The position numbers and the translations under genes are program-made. The notes below the pieces were generated by a model. The model saw only the letters and a list, made by a program, of their open reading frames with translations, was not told the origin of the DNA and searched no databases. A stretch of DNA of 64,000 nucleotides from Pseudomonas sp. sp1636 (lineage in GTDB: Bacteria > Pseudomonadota > Gammaproteobacteria > Pseudomonadales > Pseudomonadaceae). The stretch spans positions 186,001 to 250,000 of the forward strand of contig NZ_JARRAB010000001.1 of NCBI RefSeq assembly GCF_030376615.1. Reading direction: 5' to 3'. Shown here in pieces: positions 10,331 through 20,915 of the stretch (positions within the stretch are counted from its first letter, which is position 1; each line of letters starts with the position of its first letter).

Positions 10331-10334
10331 CTAT
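10310..10334 (-). promoter_or_regulatory. putative type-1 IscR operator
   Basis: A 25-bp site reading ATAGTTGACT on its left half and TACTCGGGAAT on its right half (minus strand). This follows the known type-1 IscR consensus, in which ATASYYGACT pairs with YAGTCRRSTAT. It covers the -35 hexamer, the right place for repression by holo-IscR. Recognised by pattern, not by a search. Confidence 0.7.
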
Positions 10335-10408
10335 AAGACCCAGCGCCTTACTCGGGATTAGCCGCAACCGGAGGCGGCCCAGCATAGCAAACCGCTCGCC
10401 CAGACGCA

Positions 10409-11188
10409 TCAAGCCTCAGGCTTACCATCCTGATCCTTGCACACGCCGACGAAGTCCTCATCACGCAACGCCGGCAACTCCTTGGCGTAGTAGTCGCTTC
10501 CCAACTCATTAAGCGCCTTGCACATACCTTCCAGGCGCCCATCGACCGCCTGCAAGTGATCGAGCAACTGACCAATGGCCCGCGCCACCGGATCCGGCAT
10601 GTCCTGACCGACACCGTAGGCATCGAAACCCAGCTTCTCCGCCATGGCCTGGCGCTTGGCCGCCTGCTCATCATCCACCTTGACGATGATCCGCCCGGGA
10701 ATGCCGACGGCAGTCGCGCCTGCCGGCACCTCCTTGGTCACCACCGCATTGGAGCCGATCTTCGCCCCCGCCCCCACCGTGAACGGCCCGAGCACCTTGG
10801 CGCCCGCACCGACCACCACGCCATCTTCCAGCGTCGGATGGCGCTTGCCCTTGTTCCAACTGGTGCCACCCAGGGTCACGCCCTGATACAGGGTGACATC
10901 GTTGCCGATTTCGGCCGTCTCGCCGATGACGATGCCCATGCCATGGTCAATGAAGAAGCGCCGACCGATCTTCGCCCCCGGATGGATCTCGATCCCGGTC
11001 AGCCAGCGCCCCAGATTGGACACCACCCGCGCCAACCACTTCCAACCGGACGTCCACAGCGCATGGGCCAAACGATGCAGCCAGACCGCATGCAGACCCG
11101 GGTAGCAGGTCACCACCTCAAGCGCATTGCGCGCCGCCGGATCGCGATGGAATACGCCCTGGATATCTTCCCGCATGCGCTCAAACAT
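10409..11188 (-). CDS. cysE: serine O-acetyltransferase
   Basis: First step of cysteine synthesis: acetyl-CoA plus L-serine to O-acetylserine. Short N-terminal helical part, then a left-handed beta-helix of hexapeptide repeats (for example [40 protein letters not shown]) holding the catalytic His of DHG. The start MFERMRED at 11188 gives 259 residues; the frame is open to 11218 but that stretch lies inside trmJ. Overlaps trmJ by 8 bases. Being next to the isc cluster fits its role in supplying cysteine to IscS. Confidence 0.95.
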   Translation of the reverse strand: MFERMREDIQGVFHRDPAARNALEVVTCYPGLHAVWLHRLAHALWTSGWKWLARVVSNLGRWLTGIEIHPGAKIGRRFFIDHGMGIVIGETAEIGNDVTLYQGVTLGGTSWNKGKRHPTLEDGVVVGAGAKVLGPFTVGAGAKIGSNAVVTKEVPAGATAVGIPGRIIVKVDDEQAAKRQAMAEKLGFDAYGVGQDMPDPVARAIGQLLDHLQAVDGRLEGMCKALNELGSDYYAKELPALRDEDFVGVCKDQDGKPEA

Positions 11189-11960
11189 CAGTTTTCCCCT
11201 GCTTATGGTGCTCACCACGCGCCGCCTTGACGGTTTCCGTCAGAATGCCGCGCAAGATATTCATTTCCAGCTTACTGATACCACTACGCCCGTACAGGCG
11301 CCGCAAGCGGCTCATCAAATGCCGCGGCTTGGCCGGGTCGAGAAAGCCGATCTCGACCAAAGCGAGCTGCAGATGCACATAGAAGGACTCCAGCTCATCC
11401 GCCGTCACCGGCTGCACACTGAGCATCGCGGTGGTTTCCAGCTTAGCGGTCTTGGTCGGCCGATTCTGCGCCGCCAACCAGGCCATGCGCACTTCGTATG
11501 CCAAGACCTGCACCGCCGCCGCCAGATTCAATGAACTGAACTCCGGGTCGGACGGGATGTGCACGTGAAACTGGCAACGCTGCAACTCCTCGTTGGTCAG
11601 GCCGGCGTACTCACGACCGAACACCAGGGCCACTTCGGCGCCCTGCATCGACTGCTCGCACGCGGCCAACCCGCACTCGCGCGGATCGAGCAACGGCCAG
11701 GGAATGCGCCGATCGCGCGCACTGGTGCCCAACACCAGGCTGCAACCGACCAGCGCCTCTTCCAGCGTGCCGACCACCTGCGCGGCCTCGAGAATATCAG
11801 TCGCACCCGAGGCCCGAGCCACCGCATCGCCACTGGGAAAGTCCAGCGGGTCGACCAGCACCAACCGCGACAGCCCCATGTTTTTCATGGCGCGCGCGGC
11901 ACCGCCGATATTGCCGGGATGACTGGTATTGACCAAAACCACTCGAATATTTTGCAGCAA
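11181..11960 (-). CDS. trmJ: tRNA (cytidine/uridine-2'-O-)-methyltransferase TrmJ
   Basis: SPOUT-fold methyltransferase that modifies the ribose of nucleotide 32 in the tRNA anticodon loop. Motifs: [19 protein letters not shown] at the N-terminus, [13 protein letters not shown] in the middle, and the knot-forming [19 protein letters not shown]-terminal helical extension (about 165-259) is typical of TrmJ. Divergent from suhB, with 145 bases between the start codons. Co-directional and overlapping with cysE. Confidence 0.95.
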   Translation of the reverse strand: MLQNIRVVLVNTSHPGNIGGAARAMKNMGLSRLVLVDPLDFPSGDAVARASGATDILEAAQVVGTLEEALVGCSLVLGTSARDRRIPWPLLDPRECGLAACEQSMQGAEVALVFGREYAGLTNEELQRCQFHVHIPSDPEFSSLNLAAAVQVLAYEVRMAWLAAQNRPTKTAKLETTAMLSVQPVTADELESFYVHLQLALVEIGFLDPAKPRHLMSRLRRLYGRSGISKLEMNILRGILTETVKAARGEHHKQGKTDV

Positions 11961-12105
11961 CGCAAGCGCTCACATGGACAGCCAAGGGCAGCAAAGCTTA
12001 CAGAACCACCCAAGGTAATGCCATGCAAGACACAGACGGCACTTCATCCACCAGTCTTTTCTGCTAATATGGCCGGCTTTCTTTAACGACCCAGGTGAAT
12101 CGCCC

Positions 12106-12921
12106 ATGCAGCCCATGCTGAATATCGCCCTGCGCGCGGCCCGCAGCGCCGGTGAAATGATTTTCCGCTCGATCGAACGCTTGGACGTCATCTCGGTCGA
12201 CGAGAAAGATGCCAAGGATTACGTGACCGAAATCGATCGCTCTGCCGAGCTACTGATCATTCAGGCCCTGCGCAAAGCTTATCCGACCCACAGCTTCCTC
12301 GGCGAGGAAGGCGGCCTGATCGAAGGCAGCGGCGATGGCGCCGACTACCTGTGGATCATCGATCCGCTGGACGGCACCACCAACTTCATCCGCGGCGTGC
12401 CGCATTTCGCCGTCAGCCTGGCCTGCAAATACCGCGGCCGACTGGAGCACGCCGTGGTCATCGACCCGGTGCGCCAAGAAGAATTCACCGCCAGCCGCGG
12501 CCGCGGCGCCGCCCTCAACGGCCGCCGCCTGCGCGTCAGCTCACGCAAGAGCCTGGACGGCGCCCTGCTCGGCACTGGCTTCCCGTTCCGCGACAGCCAG
12601 CTCGACAACCTGGAAAACTACCTGGGTATGTTCCGCAACCTGGTCGGCCAAACCGCCGGCGTCCGCCGCGCCGGTGCCGCCAGCCTGGATCTGGCTTACG
12701 TGGCCGCAGGCCGCTTCGATGCCTTCTGGGAGTTCGGCCTGTCCGAATGGGACATGGCCGCCGGCGCCCTGCTGATCCAGGAAGCAGGCGGCCTGGTCAG
12801 CGACTTCACCGGCGGCCACGAATTCCTCGAGAAAGGCCAGATCGTCGCCGGCAACACCAAGTGCTTCAAAGCGGTTCTGACGGCCATCCAGCCGCATCTT
12901 TCCGCCTCAATGAAACGCTGA
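12106..12921 (+). CDS. suhB: inositol-1-monophosphatase family protein SuhB
   Basis: Mg-dependent, Li-sensitive phosphatase; in Pseudomonas and E. coli it also acts in rRNA antitermination and virulence control. Metal-binding motifs are present: GEEGG, DPLDGTTNFIRG and WDMAAGALLIQEAGG. 271 residues, standard. Single-gene unit ended by a strong hairpin terminator at 12935-12960. Confidence 0.96.
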   Translation: MQPMLNIALRAARSAGEMIFRSIERLDVISVDEKDAKDYVTEIDRSAELLIIQALRKAYPTHSFLGEEGGLIEGSGDGADYLWIIDPLDGTTNFIRGVPHFAVSLACKYRGRLEHAVVIDPVRQEEFTASRGRGAALNGRRLRVSSRKSLDGALLGTGFPFRDSQLDNLENYLGMFRNLVGQTAGVRRAGAASLDLAYVAAGRFDAFWEFGLSEWDMAAGALLIQEAGGLVSDFTGGHEFLEKGQIVAGNTKCFKAVLTAIQPHLSASMKR

Positions 12922-12934
12922 TCAGGCGACAACT

Positions 12935-12960
12935 AAAAAACCGGCCTCGGCCGGTTTTTT
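12935..12960. terminator. bidirectional intrinsic terminator after suhB
   Basis: AAAAAACCGGCC and its complement GGCCGGTTTTTT flank a two-base loop. The A-run and T-run let it work in both directions, for suhB and for the convergent glycine-zipper gene. Confidence 0.9.
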
Positions 12961-12967
12961 ATTAGCC

Positions 12968-12996
12968 ACAAAAAAAGCGCCCCGCAGGACGCTTTT
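12968..12996 (-). terminator. second terminator for the glycine-zipper gene
   Basis: On the minus strand AAAAGCGTCC and GGGGCGCTTTTTT form a GC stem (with a small mismatch) followed by a T-run, 12 bases after the stop at 13009. Confidence 0.7.
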
Positions 12997-13008
12997 CCAT
13001 TTGCAGGG

Positions 13009-13545
13009 TTACTGAACCGTCTCAGTCAAGACCAACTGCCCATCCTTGACTGGAATCCGCCGGCCCGGATCGCTGGCCATACGCACCCGCCCCTCCTTGC
13101 CATCCAACTGATACTTGACGTCATAACCGACCACTTTCTCACTGGTGTCGGTCACCGTGCTGCAGCGGGTTTCAGTGGTGGTATAGGTGTCACCGGCCTG
13201 CATGTTGCCCTGCACCTTGTTGCCGGCATAACCGCCGCCAACGGCACCGGCCACGGTGGCGATCTTCTTGCCGGTGCCGCCGCCCACCTGATTACCCAGC
13301 AAACCGCCGACCACCGCCCCAATCGCCGTTCCGGCAATCTTATGCTGATCCTGCACCGGCTTCTGCCGGGTCACAGTGACGTCCTTGCAGACCTCGCGCG
13401 GCGTCTTGATCGTTTCATTGACGGGTTGCACGGCAAGCACTTCCGCGTACTCGGGGCCACTTATCAGACTGTAAGTGGCGACGGCGCCGCCCGCCGTAAC
13501 CCCAACAGCACCCAGCACCGCACCAACGAGCATTGATTTGTTCAT
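13009..13545 (-). CDS. glycine zipper 2TM domain protein
   Basis: Envelope protein of unknown exact role. An N-terminal membrane segment (residues 5-28, LVGAVLGAVGVTAGGAVATY) is followed by a glycine-zipper pair (about 72-108: GTAIGAVVGGLLGNQVGGG then KIATVAGAVGGGYAGNKVQG), the pattern of PF05433, then a C-terminal beta-rich part with two Cys residues overall. Related in domain to SlyB/PcP-type lipoproteins, but there is no lipobox here. Same position as PA3819 in P. aeruginosa. Function not assigned. Confidence 0.85.
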   Translation of the reverse strand: MNKSMLVGAVLGAVGVTAGGAVATYSLISGPEYAEVLAVQPVNETIKTPREVCKDVTVTRQKPVQDQHKIAGTAIGAVVGGLLGNQVGGGTGKKIATVAGAVGGGYAGNKVQGNMQAGDTYTTTETRCSTVTDTSEKVVGYDVKYQLDGKEGRVRMASDPGRRIPVKDGQLVLTETVQ

Positions 13546-13664
13546 GGCAACTCCTGATTTTCGCTTATCAGGCGCATGGCGCCCAATCTCCTCGCCGTTG
13601 GACAGGAGCGACCCGGCGCAAGTTCAACACCCGTTCAAGCCGCCCCGCCAGAACCGCGACAGAC

Positions 13665-14570
13665 TCAGGGCCGCTCGTCGACCTCTTCAGTCGCCACCGG
13701 CGGAATCAGATCCTCGACCGTCAGGTTGAGCCAGATCAACACCACGTTGGAGATATAAATCGACGAATAAGTACCCACCAGCACGCCAACGAACAACGCA
13801 AAGGCAAAGCCGAACAGGTTATCTCCCGCAAAGACCAACAAAGCCCCAATCGCCAACAAGGTGGAAATCGAAGTAGCCAGAGTGCGCAGCAGGGTTTGCG
13901 TGGTGGAGATATTGATGTTTTCGATCAAATCGGCCTTGCGCAGCACGCGGAAGTTCTCACGCACCCGGTCGAACACCACGATGGTGTCATTCAACGAATA
14001 ACCGATGATCGCCAACAACGCCGCCAACACCGTGAGATCGAAGGTGATCTGGAAAAACGACAGAACCCCCAGGGTGACGATGACGTCATGCACCAGCGAG
14101 ACGAAGGCGCCCATGGAGAACTTCCACTGAAAACGGAAGGCCAGGTAGAGCATGACCCCACCCAGCGCCAGGAGCATGCCCAGACCGCCCTGATCGCGCA
14201 GTTCCTCGCCGACCTGCGGGCCGACGAATTCAACCTTTTTCACCTGCAGCCTATCGCCTGACTGCTGCAGAACCGTGGCGACCTTATTCCCCAACTCCGG
14301 ATCATCGCCCTGCATCCGCACGACCACCTCGGTAGTCGCGCCAAAGCTCTGCACCACGGCATCGCCATAATTAGCACCCGCCAGCTGTTGGCGAATTTTG
14401 CCGAGGTCTGCCGGCTGCTCATAGGCCAGTTCGATCTGCGTACCGCCGGTAAAATCCAGACCGAAGTTAAGGCCTTTAAGCGCCAAACTGCCCAACGCAA
14501 TAAAGGTCACGACCACGGTGATAGCAAACGCAATATTGCGTATGCCCATGAAGTTAATTACACGACTCAT
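13665..14570 (-). CDS. secF: protein translocase subunit SecF
   Basis: Inner-membrane RND-type subunit that, with SecD, uses the proton gradient to assist SecYEG export. Six predicted membrane spans; the FGLDFTGGTQIE periplasmic signature lies near residues 36-47, and the C-terminal RND half includes GYSLNDTIVVFDRVREN. 301 residues. Nine bases downstream of secD. Confidence 0.97.
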   Translation of the reverse strand: MSRVINFMGIRNIAFAITVVVTFIALGSLALKGLNFGLDFTGGTQIELAYEQPADLGKIRQQLAGANYGDAVVQSFGATTEVVVRMQGDDPELGNKVATVLQQSGDRLQVKKVEFVGPQVGEELRDQGGLGMLLALGGVMLYLAFRFQWKFSMGAFVSLVHDVIVTLGVLSFFQITFDLTVLAALLAIIGYSLNDTIVVFDRVRENFRVLRKADLIENINISTTQTLLRTLATSISTLLAIGALLVFAGDNLFGFAFALFVGVLVGTYSSIYISNVVLIWLNLTVEDLIPPVATEEVDERP

Positions 14571-14579
14571 CTCAGCCCC

Positions 14580-16448
14580 TTAAATCCACAACTTCTTCAG
14601 GTCGCGCCCGCCGAAGCTCAAGTTGACCATCGCACGAGTCACCAGAATGGCAGTGAACATCGAAGTGAGGATGCCCAGCGACAGCGTCACCGCAAAGCCT
14701 TTGACCGGACCGGTACCCATGGCGAACAAAATGCCACCGACCAATAGCGTGGTCAGGTTACCGTCGATAATCGCCGAGTAGGCGCGGTCGAAGCCCTCAT
14801 GAATGGCTCGCTGCACCGACATGCCATTGGCGATTTCCTCGCGAATCCGCGAGAAGATCAGCACGTTGGCGTCCACCGCCATGCCCATGGTCAGCACGAT
14901 ACCGGCAATCCCCGGCAGCGTCAGAGTGGCACTCATCAGCGACATCAGCGCCAGCAGCAACACCATGTTGAAGCCCAGGGCAATGGTCGCCAGCACGCCG
15001 AAGACGCGGTAAATGGCAATGATAAACAGCGAGACGAAGAGCATGCCCCAGAGCGCGGCATCGACCCCCTTGGCAATGTTATCGGCCCCCAGGCTCGGGC
15101 CGATGGTGCGCTCTTCGGCGAAGTACATCGGCGCCGCCAAGCCGCCGGCACGCAGCAGCAACGCCAGCTCGGTCGACTCACCCGGGCCGTCGAGACCGGT
15201 AATACGGAACTGGCTGCCCAGCGGCGACTGAATGGTCGCCAGGCTGATAATGCGCTTGTCTTCGATGAAACTCTGGACGGCGACTTCTTTCTCTACGCCA
15301 TCGACAACCTGACGCAAGTAACGCACGGTCGGCTTTTGCTCGATAAAGATCACCGCCATGCTGCGCCCGACATTGCTGCGCGTCGCCCGATTCATCAGCT
15401 CGCCGCCATGGCCATCCAGACGGATGTTGACCTGCGGACGGCCATTCTCATCGAAGCTGGCCTGGGCGTCGGTCACCTGGTCACCGGTGATGATCAGCTC
15501 GCGCTCCAACTGCGCCGGCGGGCGCCCCTCCTCACGGAACTCGAAGGCCTCGGTCGAGGCTCGCGAGGCATCGACGTCGGCAGCCAGACGAAACTCGAGG
15601 TTGGCCGTCTTGCCCAGAATGCGCTTGGCCTCGGCGGTGTCCTGCACACCCGGTAGCTCAACCACGATGCGGTTGGCACCTTGACGCTGAACCAGCGGTT
15701 CGGCCACGCCCAACTCGTTGACCCGGTTACGCACGGTCGTCAGGTTCTGCTTGATCGAATATTCGCGAATTTCCGCGAGCTTGGCCTGGGTCAGGGTCAG
15801 GCGCAGCACTTGCAAATCGCTGCGTTCGGTGGAGTTCAACTCGAAATCGGAGAACTCCTTACGAATCAGCCCCTGAGCCTTTTCCAGGGTCGCCTCGTCG
15901 ACGAAGCCCAACTGAATCGCGCCGTTGAGCTCGGGCAGGCTGCGGTAGCGCACGCGCTCCTTGCGCAGCATGCTCTTGACCTCACCCTCGTAGACCTTGC
16001 GCCGCGCATCCAGAGCCTTGTCCATGTCCACTTCCAAGAGGAAATGCACGCCACCGGACAGATCCAGGCCCAACTTCATCGGCCCCGCCCCCACGCTGCG
16101 CAACCAGTCCGGAGTGGTTTGCGCGAGGTTCAAGGCGACCACGAACTCTTCACCCAAAGCCCTGCGCACCACGTCCTTGGCCGGCAACTGATCGGCCTGA
16201 CTGGTCAAGCGCAGCAGGCCGGCACGGCCTTGCGCAGCCAGACTCGAAGCCTTGACCGCGATCCCGGCCTCTTGCAGGGCACGGCTGGCGCGCTCCAGAT
16301 CAGCCTGCTCGACCCGCATGGCCGTGCTGTTACCGCTGATCTGGATGGCCGGATCATCTGGATACAGGTTGGGCGCGGAATAAAGAAAGCCGATCGCCAG
16401 CACAGCCAGGATCAGCAGGTACTTCCAGAGGGGAAACTTATTGAGCAT
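14580..16448 (-). CDS. secD: protein translocase subunit SecD
   Basis: Partner of SecF in the translocase accessory complex. One N-terminal span (KYLLILAVLAIGFLYSAPNL), a large periplasmic P1 region with GLDLSGGVHFLLEVD, and five C-terminal spans with the conserved GMAVDANVLIFSRIREE. 622 residues is normal for Pseudomonas. A strong GC hairpin sits in the gap after yajC (16464-16490). Confidence 0.97.
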   Translation of the reverse strand: MLNKFPLWKYLLILAVLAIGFLYSAPNLYPDDPAIQISGNSTAMRVEQADLERASRALQEAGIAVKASSLAAQGRAGLLRLTSQADQLPAKDVVRRALGEEFVVALNLAQTTPDWLRSVGAGPMKLGLDLSGGVHFLLEVDMDKALDARRKVYEGEVKSMLRKERVRYRSLPELNGAIQLGFVDEATLEKAQGLIRKEFSDFELNSTERSDLQVLRLTLTQAKLAEIREYSIKQNLTTVRNRVNELGVAEPLVQRQGANRIVVELPGVQDTAEAKRILGKTANLEFRLAADVDASRASTEAFEFREEGRPPAQLERELIITGDQVTDAQASFDENGRPQVNIRLDGHGGELMNRATRSNVGRSMAVIFIEQKPTVRYLRQVVDGVEKEVAVQSFIEDKRIISLATIQSPLGSQFRITGLDGPGESTELALLLRAGGLAAPMYFAEERTIGPSLGADNIAKGVDAALWGMLFVSLFIIAIYRVFGVLATIALGFNMVLLLALMSLMSATLTLPGIAGIVLTMGMAVDANVLIFSRIREEIANGMSVQRAIHEGFDRAYSAIIDGNLTTLLVGGILFAMGTGPVKGFAVTLSLGILTSMFTAILVTRAMVNLSFGGRDLKKLWI

Positions 16449-16463
16449 GACGCCGCCCGTTAT

Positions 16464-16490
16464 GACGCGGGGCGCCTTAAGCGCCCCGTC
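16464..16490. promoter_or_regulatory. GC hairpin between yajC and secD
   Basis: GGGGCGC and GCGCCCC flank a CTTAA loop within an outer GACGC/CGTC pairing. There is no T-run, so it is more likely an mRNA stability or processing element than a terminator. Lies between the yajC stop and the secD start. Confidence 0.55.
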
Positions 16491-16510
16491 GGATGGTAAG
16501 AGTGTGAAGC

Positions 16511-16843
16511 TTAAATAGCTTTCAGCGTGCCCTTGGGCAGGGTCGCGGCGATGGCTACCTTCTGAATCTTCAGCTCGACCGTGTCGGACACTTCCAGCAC
16601 CACGAAGTCATCGCTGACCTTGGCCACTTTGCCGGCGATACCGCCGCTGGTCACCACTTCATCGCCTTTCTGCAAGGTGCCGAGCAGGTTCTTGTGCTCT
16701 TTGGCGCGCTTGGCCTGGGGACGCCAGATCATCAGATAGAAGATGACCAGAAAGCCGACCAGAAACACCCACTCGAAACCAGAACCAGCAGCGCCCACGG
16801 GGGCGGCGGCATCGGCATAAGCGGCAGGGATCAAAAAGCTCAT
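16511..16843 (-). CDS. yajC: Sec translocase accessory protein YajC
   Basis: Small inner-membrane protein that associates with SecDF. One membrane span (residues about 25-43, EWVFLVGFLVIFYLMIWRPQ) with the family RPQAKRAKEHK motif just after it, then a small cytoplasmic domain with KGDEVVTSGGIAGKV. 110 residues. Between tgt and secD in the usual order. Confidence 0.96.
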   Translation of the reverse strand: MSFLIPAAYADAAAPVGAAGSGFEWVFLVGFLVIFYLMIWRPQAKRAKEHKNLLGTLQKGDEVVTSGGIAGKVAKVSDDFVVLEVSDTVELKIQKVAIAATLPKGTLKAI

Positions 16844-16882
16844 TTAACACTCCTGTTGGAAACTACTCGAAAACGATGATTA

Positions 16883-19062
<2,180 letters not shown>

Positions 19063-19131
19063 GTTTGGAGGGGTCGTCTAGCAGGGCGGCAAAGCTTACC
19101 GGAAATAGTGCAATCTGACCACGCAAGTGGA

Positions 19132-19160
19132 TTGACCAATAGCAAAGCGCTCCCTATACT
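19132..19160 (+). promoter_or_regulatory. promoter of tRNA-Leu
   Basis: -35 TTGACC (19132-19137), 17-bp spacer, -10 TATACT (19155-19160), 13 bases before the mature tRNA 5' end. A near-consensus sigma70 promoter. Confidence 0.8.
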
Positions 19161-19173
19161 TCGCCGCCATTGT

Positions 19174-19258
19174 GCCCCGGTGGCGGAACCGGTAGACGCG
19201 GCGGATTCAAAATCCGTTTTCGAAAGAAGTGGGAGTTCGAGTCTCCCCCGGGGCACCA
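19174..19258 (+). tRNA. tRNA-Leu (anticodon CAA)
   Basis: 85 bases including an encoded CCA. Acceptor stem GCCCCGG pairs with CCGGGGC; the D arm contains GGTAGAC; the anticodon stem GCGGA/TCCGT encloses loop TTCAAAA with anticodon CAA. A long variable arm, typical of leucine tRNA, is followed by a T arm with GTTCGAGTC. Reads UUG codons. No integrase or duplicated 3' end follows, so it is not being used as an attachment site here. Confidence 0.97.
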
Positions 19259-19603
19259 TATATCTCTATCGTTGCTTTAGCGCCTCAAGCAACAGACAAC
19301 AACGGCTTGCACTGCACGCTCATGCACCGGCAAGCACGTTGCCAAAACGCTTCTTGCGATCATTCAGAACCACCTGCATTACGGCTGAAACACAGGCCCT
19401 GCGGGGGTTGGCATTTGCCTTTGAGTTAGCGTAGAGTGCTTTCCACTGTGTTTGCATGGGTCGCCGCAAATCATGATCTGGTGCAGTAGATCATCCGGAT
19501 CCGCTACATCCCGCTCGACGTCGCCTTACTCCTTGCAACCAGTCTGTCTCAGCCCTCTATTGTTTGGAGGCTGTCATCAACTCTAGTTTCAAGGATATAA
19601 ACT
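19259..19603. other. 345-bp spacer, tRNA-Leu to cold-shock gene
   Basis: No convincing coding region. The part next to the cold-shock gene probably is its long 5' leader, as is common for CspA-type genes; I cannot mark the promoter with confidence. Confidence 0.4.
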
Positions 19604-19816
19604 ATGTCGAATCGTCAGAACGGTACCGTCAAGTGGTTTAACGACGAGAAGGGTTTTGGTTTCATCACTCCAGAAAGCGGCCCGGATCTATTCGTGCATT
19701 TTCGCGCGATTGAGGGCAACGGCTTCAAGAGCCTGAAAGAAGGCCAAAAAGTCAGCTTCGTGGCGGTACAAGGTCAAAAAGGCATGCAGGCTGACCAAGT
19801 TCAAGTCCAGGAATAA
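19604..19816 (+). CDS. cold-shock domain protein (CspA family)
   Basis: Single OB-fold RNA chaperone of 70 residues. RNP1 is GFGFITPE and RNP2 is LFVHFRAI; the start [19 protein letters not shown] is the family pattern. Several CspA paralogues occur in Pseudomonas and I cannot tell which this is. Monocistronic, closed by a terminator at 19833-19863. Confidence 0.95.
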   Translation: MSNRQNGTVKWFNDEKGFGFITPESGPDLFVHFRAIEGNGFKSLKEGQKVSFVAVQGQKGMQADQVQVQE

Positions 19817-19832
19817 CCCTGCGGTTCTGAAG

Positions 19833-19863
19833 AACCCCTGATGGCAACGTCGGGGGTTTTTTT
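19833..19863 (+). terminator. intrinsic terminator of the cold-shock gene
   Basis: Stem AACCCC...GGGGTT with the loop region TGATGGCAACGTC, followed by a run of T. Begins 17 bases after the stop. Confidence 0.85.
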
Positions 19864-19917
19864 ATGGTTCTGTACCCGTTAGGTGTTGTATCACCAGGCG
19901 CGAACTGCCTACGGTTC

Positions 19918-20015
19918 GTAGGAGGCCCGACCTCGGGGCGAGCTTTTGCTGTATCCACGAAACGATGGGCAGGCAGCCCTGCGGGCTGCATTCGCCGCGG
20001 GGTCGCGCCTCCTAC
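19918..20015. repeat. 98-bp imperfect inverted repeat with nested hairpin
   Basis: Outer arms GTAGGAGGCCCGACC (left) and GGTCGCGCCTCCTAC (right) are near-complementary. In the middle, GCAGCCC TGC GGGCTGC (19973-19989) is a perfect hairpin. It resembles the GTAGGAG-type extragenic palindromes common in Pseudomonas. The rest of the 396-bp gap (19817-20212) holds the csp terminator and two weak direct repeats near 20032 and 20122. Confidence 0.6.
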
Positions 20016-20212
20016 AAGAGATCGCGCCTGCAACACATCATTGGGACATAGCCTTTTTTATGGCCATGTCAGCGTTACCTGTTGGCCCCGACCACAGCCT
20101 GCAAAAGCGCCGCCCCGCATGTAATACGTCGCCGGGACATCGTCTTTTTAGGCTTAGCGATGCCGCATTGTGATTCTCCATTCCGCCAGTCCGACCGAGC
20201 AAAGAGCCCACC

Positions 20213-20713
20213 ATGCCCAAACACCTGCTGCGTCCGCAGGGCGACTTCCCCCCTGCCGGGTTAATTCGCCGCCTGGCCGCCGCGTTCTATGACTTTCTGC
20301 TGTGTCTGGCGCTGCTGATCGTGGTGACCTTTGCCTACAAGCTGATCCTGATGGGCTTCTACGGCGAAACACGGCTCAAACAGCTCTCCGACTCAGGCGC
20401 ACTGGATGGCGACCCCTTACTGTCCACCCTGCTGGTGCTCAGCCTGTTTGGCTTCTTTGGCAAATTCTGGACGCACAGCGGCCAGACGCTGGGCATGCAG
20501 GTATGGGGCATTCGCATCGAGAACACTGACGGCACGGCCATTAGCCTATGGCAGGCATTGCTGCGTTTCCTGGTCGCCATTGCCTCCTGGCTGTGCCTGG
20601 GCCTGGGGTTTTTCTGGGTGCTCTGGGACAAGCAGAAGCGCAGCTGGCATGACATCTACTCCAGCAGTCGCACGGTGCAACTGCCGAAGAACACTCACAA
20701 GACCAAGCAGTAG
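20213..20713 (+). CDS. RDD family membrane protein
   Basis: Inner-membrane protein with the RDD domain (PF06271); the name-giving Arg is in GLIRRLAAAFYDFLLC, where the second Asp is conserved. Predicted spans at about 25-45, 65-85 and 108-128 (LLRFLVAIASWLCLGLGFFW). The C-terminal WDKQKRSWHDIYSSSRTV is a strong family signature. 166 residues. Substrate unknown; some RDD proteins act in ion transport. Lies between the cold-shock gene and lptG, as in other Pseudomonas. Confidence 0.9.
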   Translation: MPKHLLRPQGDFPPAGLIRRLAAAFYDFLLCLALLIVVTFAYKLILMGFYGETRLKQLSDSGALDGDPLLSTLLVLSLFGFFGKFWTHSGQTLGMQVWGIRIENTDGTAISLWQALLRFLVAIASWLCLGLGFFWVLWDKQKRSWHDIYSSSRTVQLPKNTHKTKQ

Positions 20714-20727
20714 CACACGGCAAACGA

Positions 20728-20752
20728 AAAAGCCGGCTCAACGCCGGCTTTT
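20728..20752. terminator. bidirectional terminator after the RDD gene
   Basis: AAAAGCCGGC and GCCGGCTTTT flank a TCAAC loop. Perfect 10-bp arms with A-run and T-run ends. Confidence 0.85.
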
Positions 20753-20767
20753 GATCGACCACGCAAA

Positions 20768-20915
20768 CTAGCCGGCCGCTGAAAAACGTAGGCGAGGCAG
20801 CCGAGACAAGGCAAAAACAGGCGAGGAAGCGGAGTTTACGAGCTGTAAATGAGCATTCCGAGCCTGTTTTTAACGCCGTATCGGCAACGTAGGTAGTTTT
20901 TCAACGGCCTGCTAG
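20768..20915. mobile_element. 148-bp MITE-like element, copy B (next to lptG)
   Basis: Same length as copies A and D; bracketed by CTAG at 20768-20771 and 20912-20915. It runs in the opposite orientation to copy A. Inner stem AAAAACAGG(C)/(G)CCTGTTTTT is conserved. The right bracket CTAG provides the TAG stop of lptG (20912-20914). It lies between the terminator of the RDD gene and the convergent lptG. Confidence 0.87.

Noticed and set aside
19174..19603. Possible integration site at tRNA-Leu
   Set aside because: No integrase, no duplicated tRNA 3' end and no shift in gene content downstream; the cold-shock gene follows as normal.
20032..20150. Two direct repeats (ACACATCATTGGGACAT / ATACGTCGCCGGGACAT)
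   Set aside because: Only about 60-65% alike by eye and 90 bases apart; too weak to claim as a repeat family.
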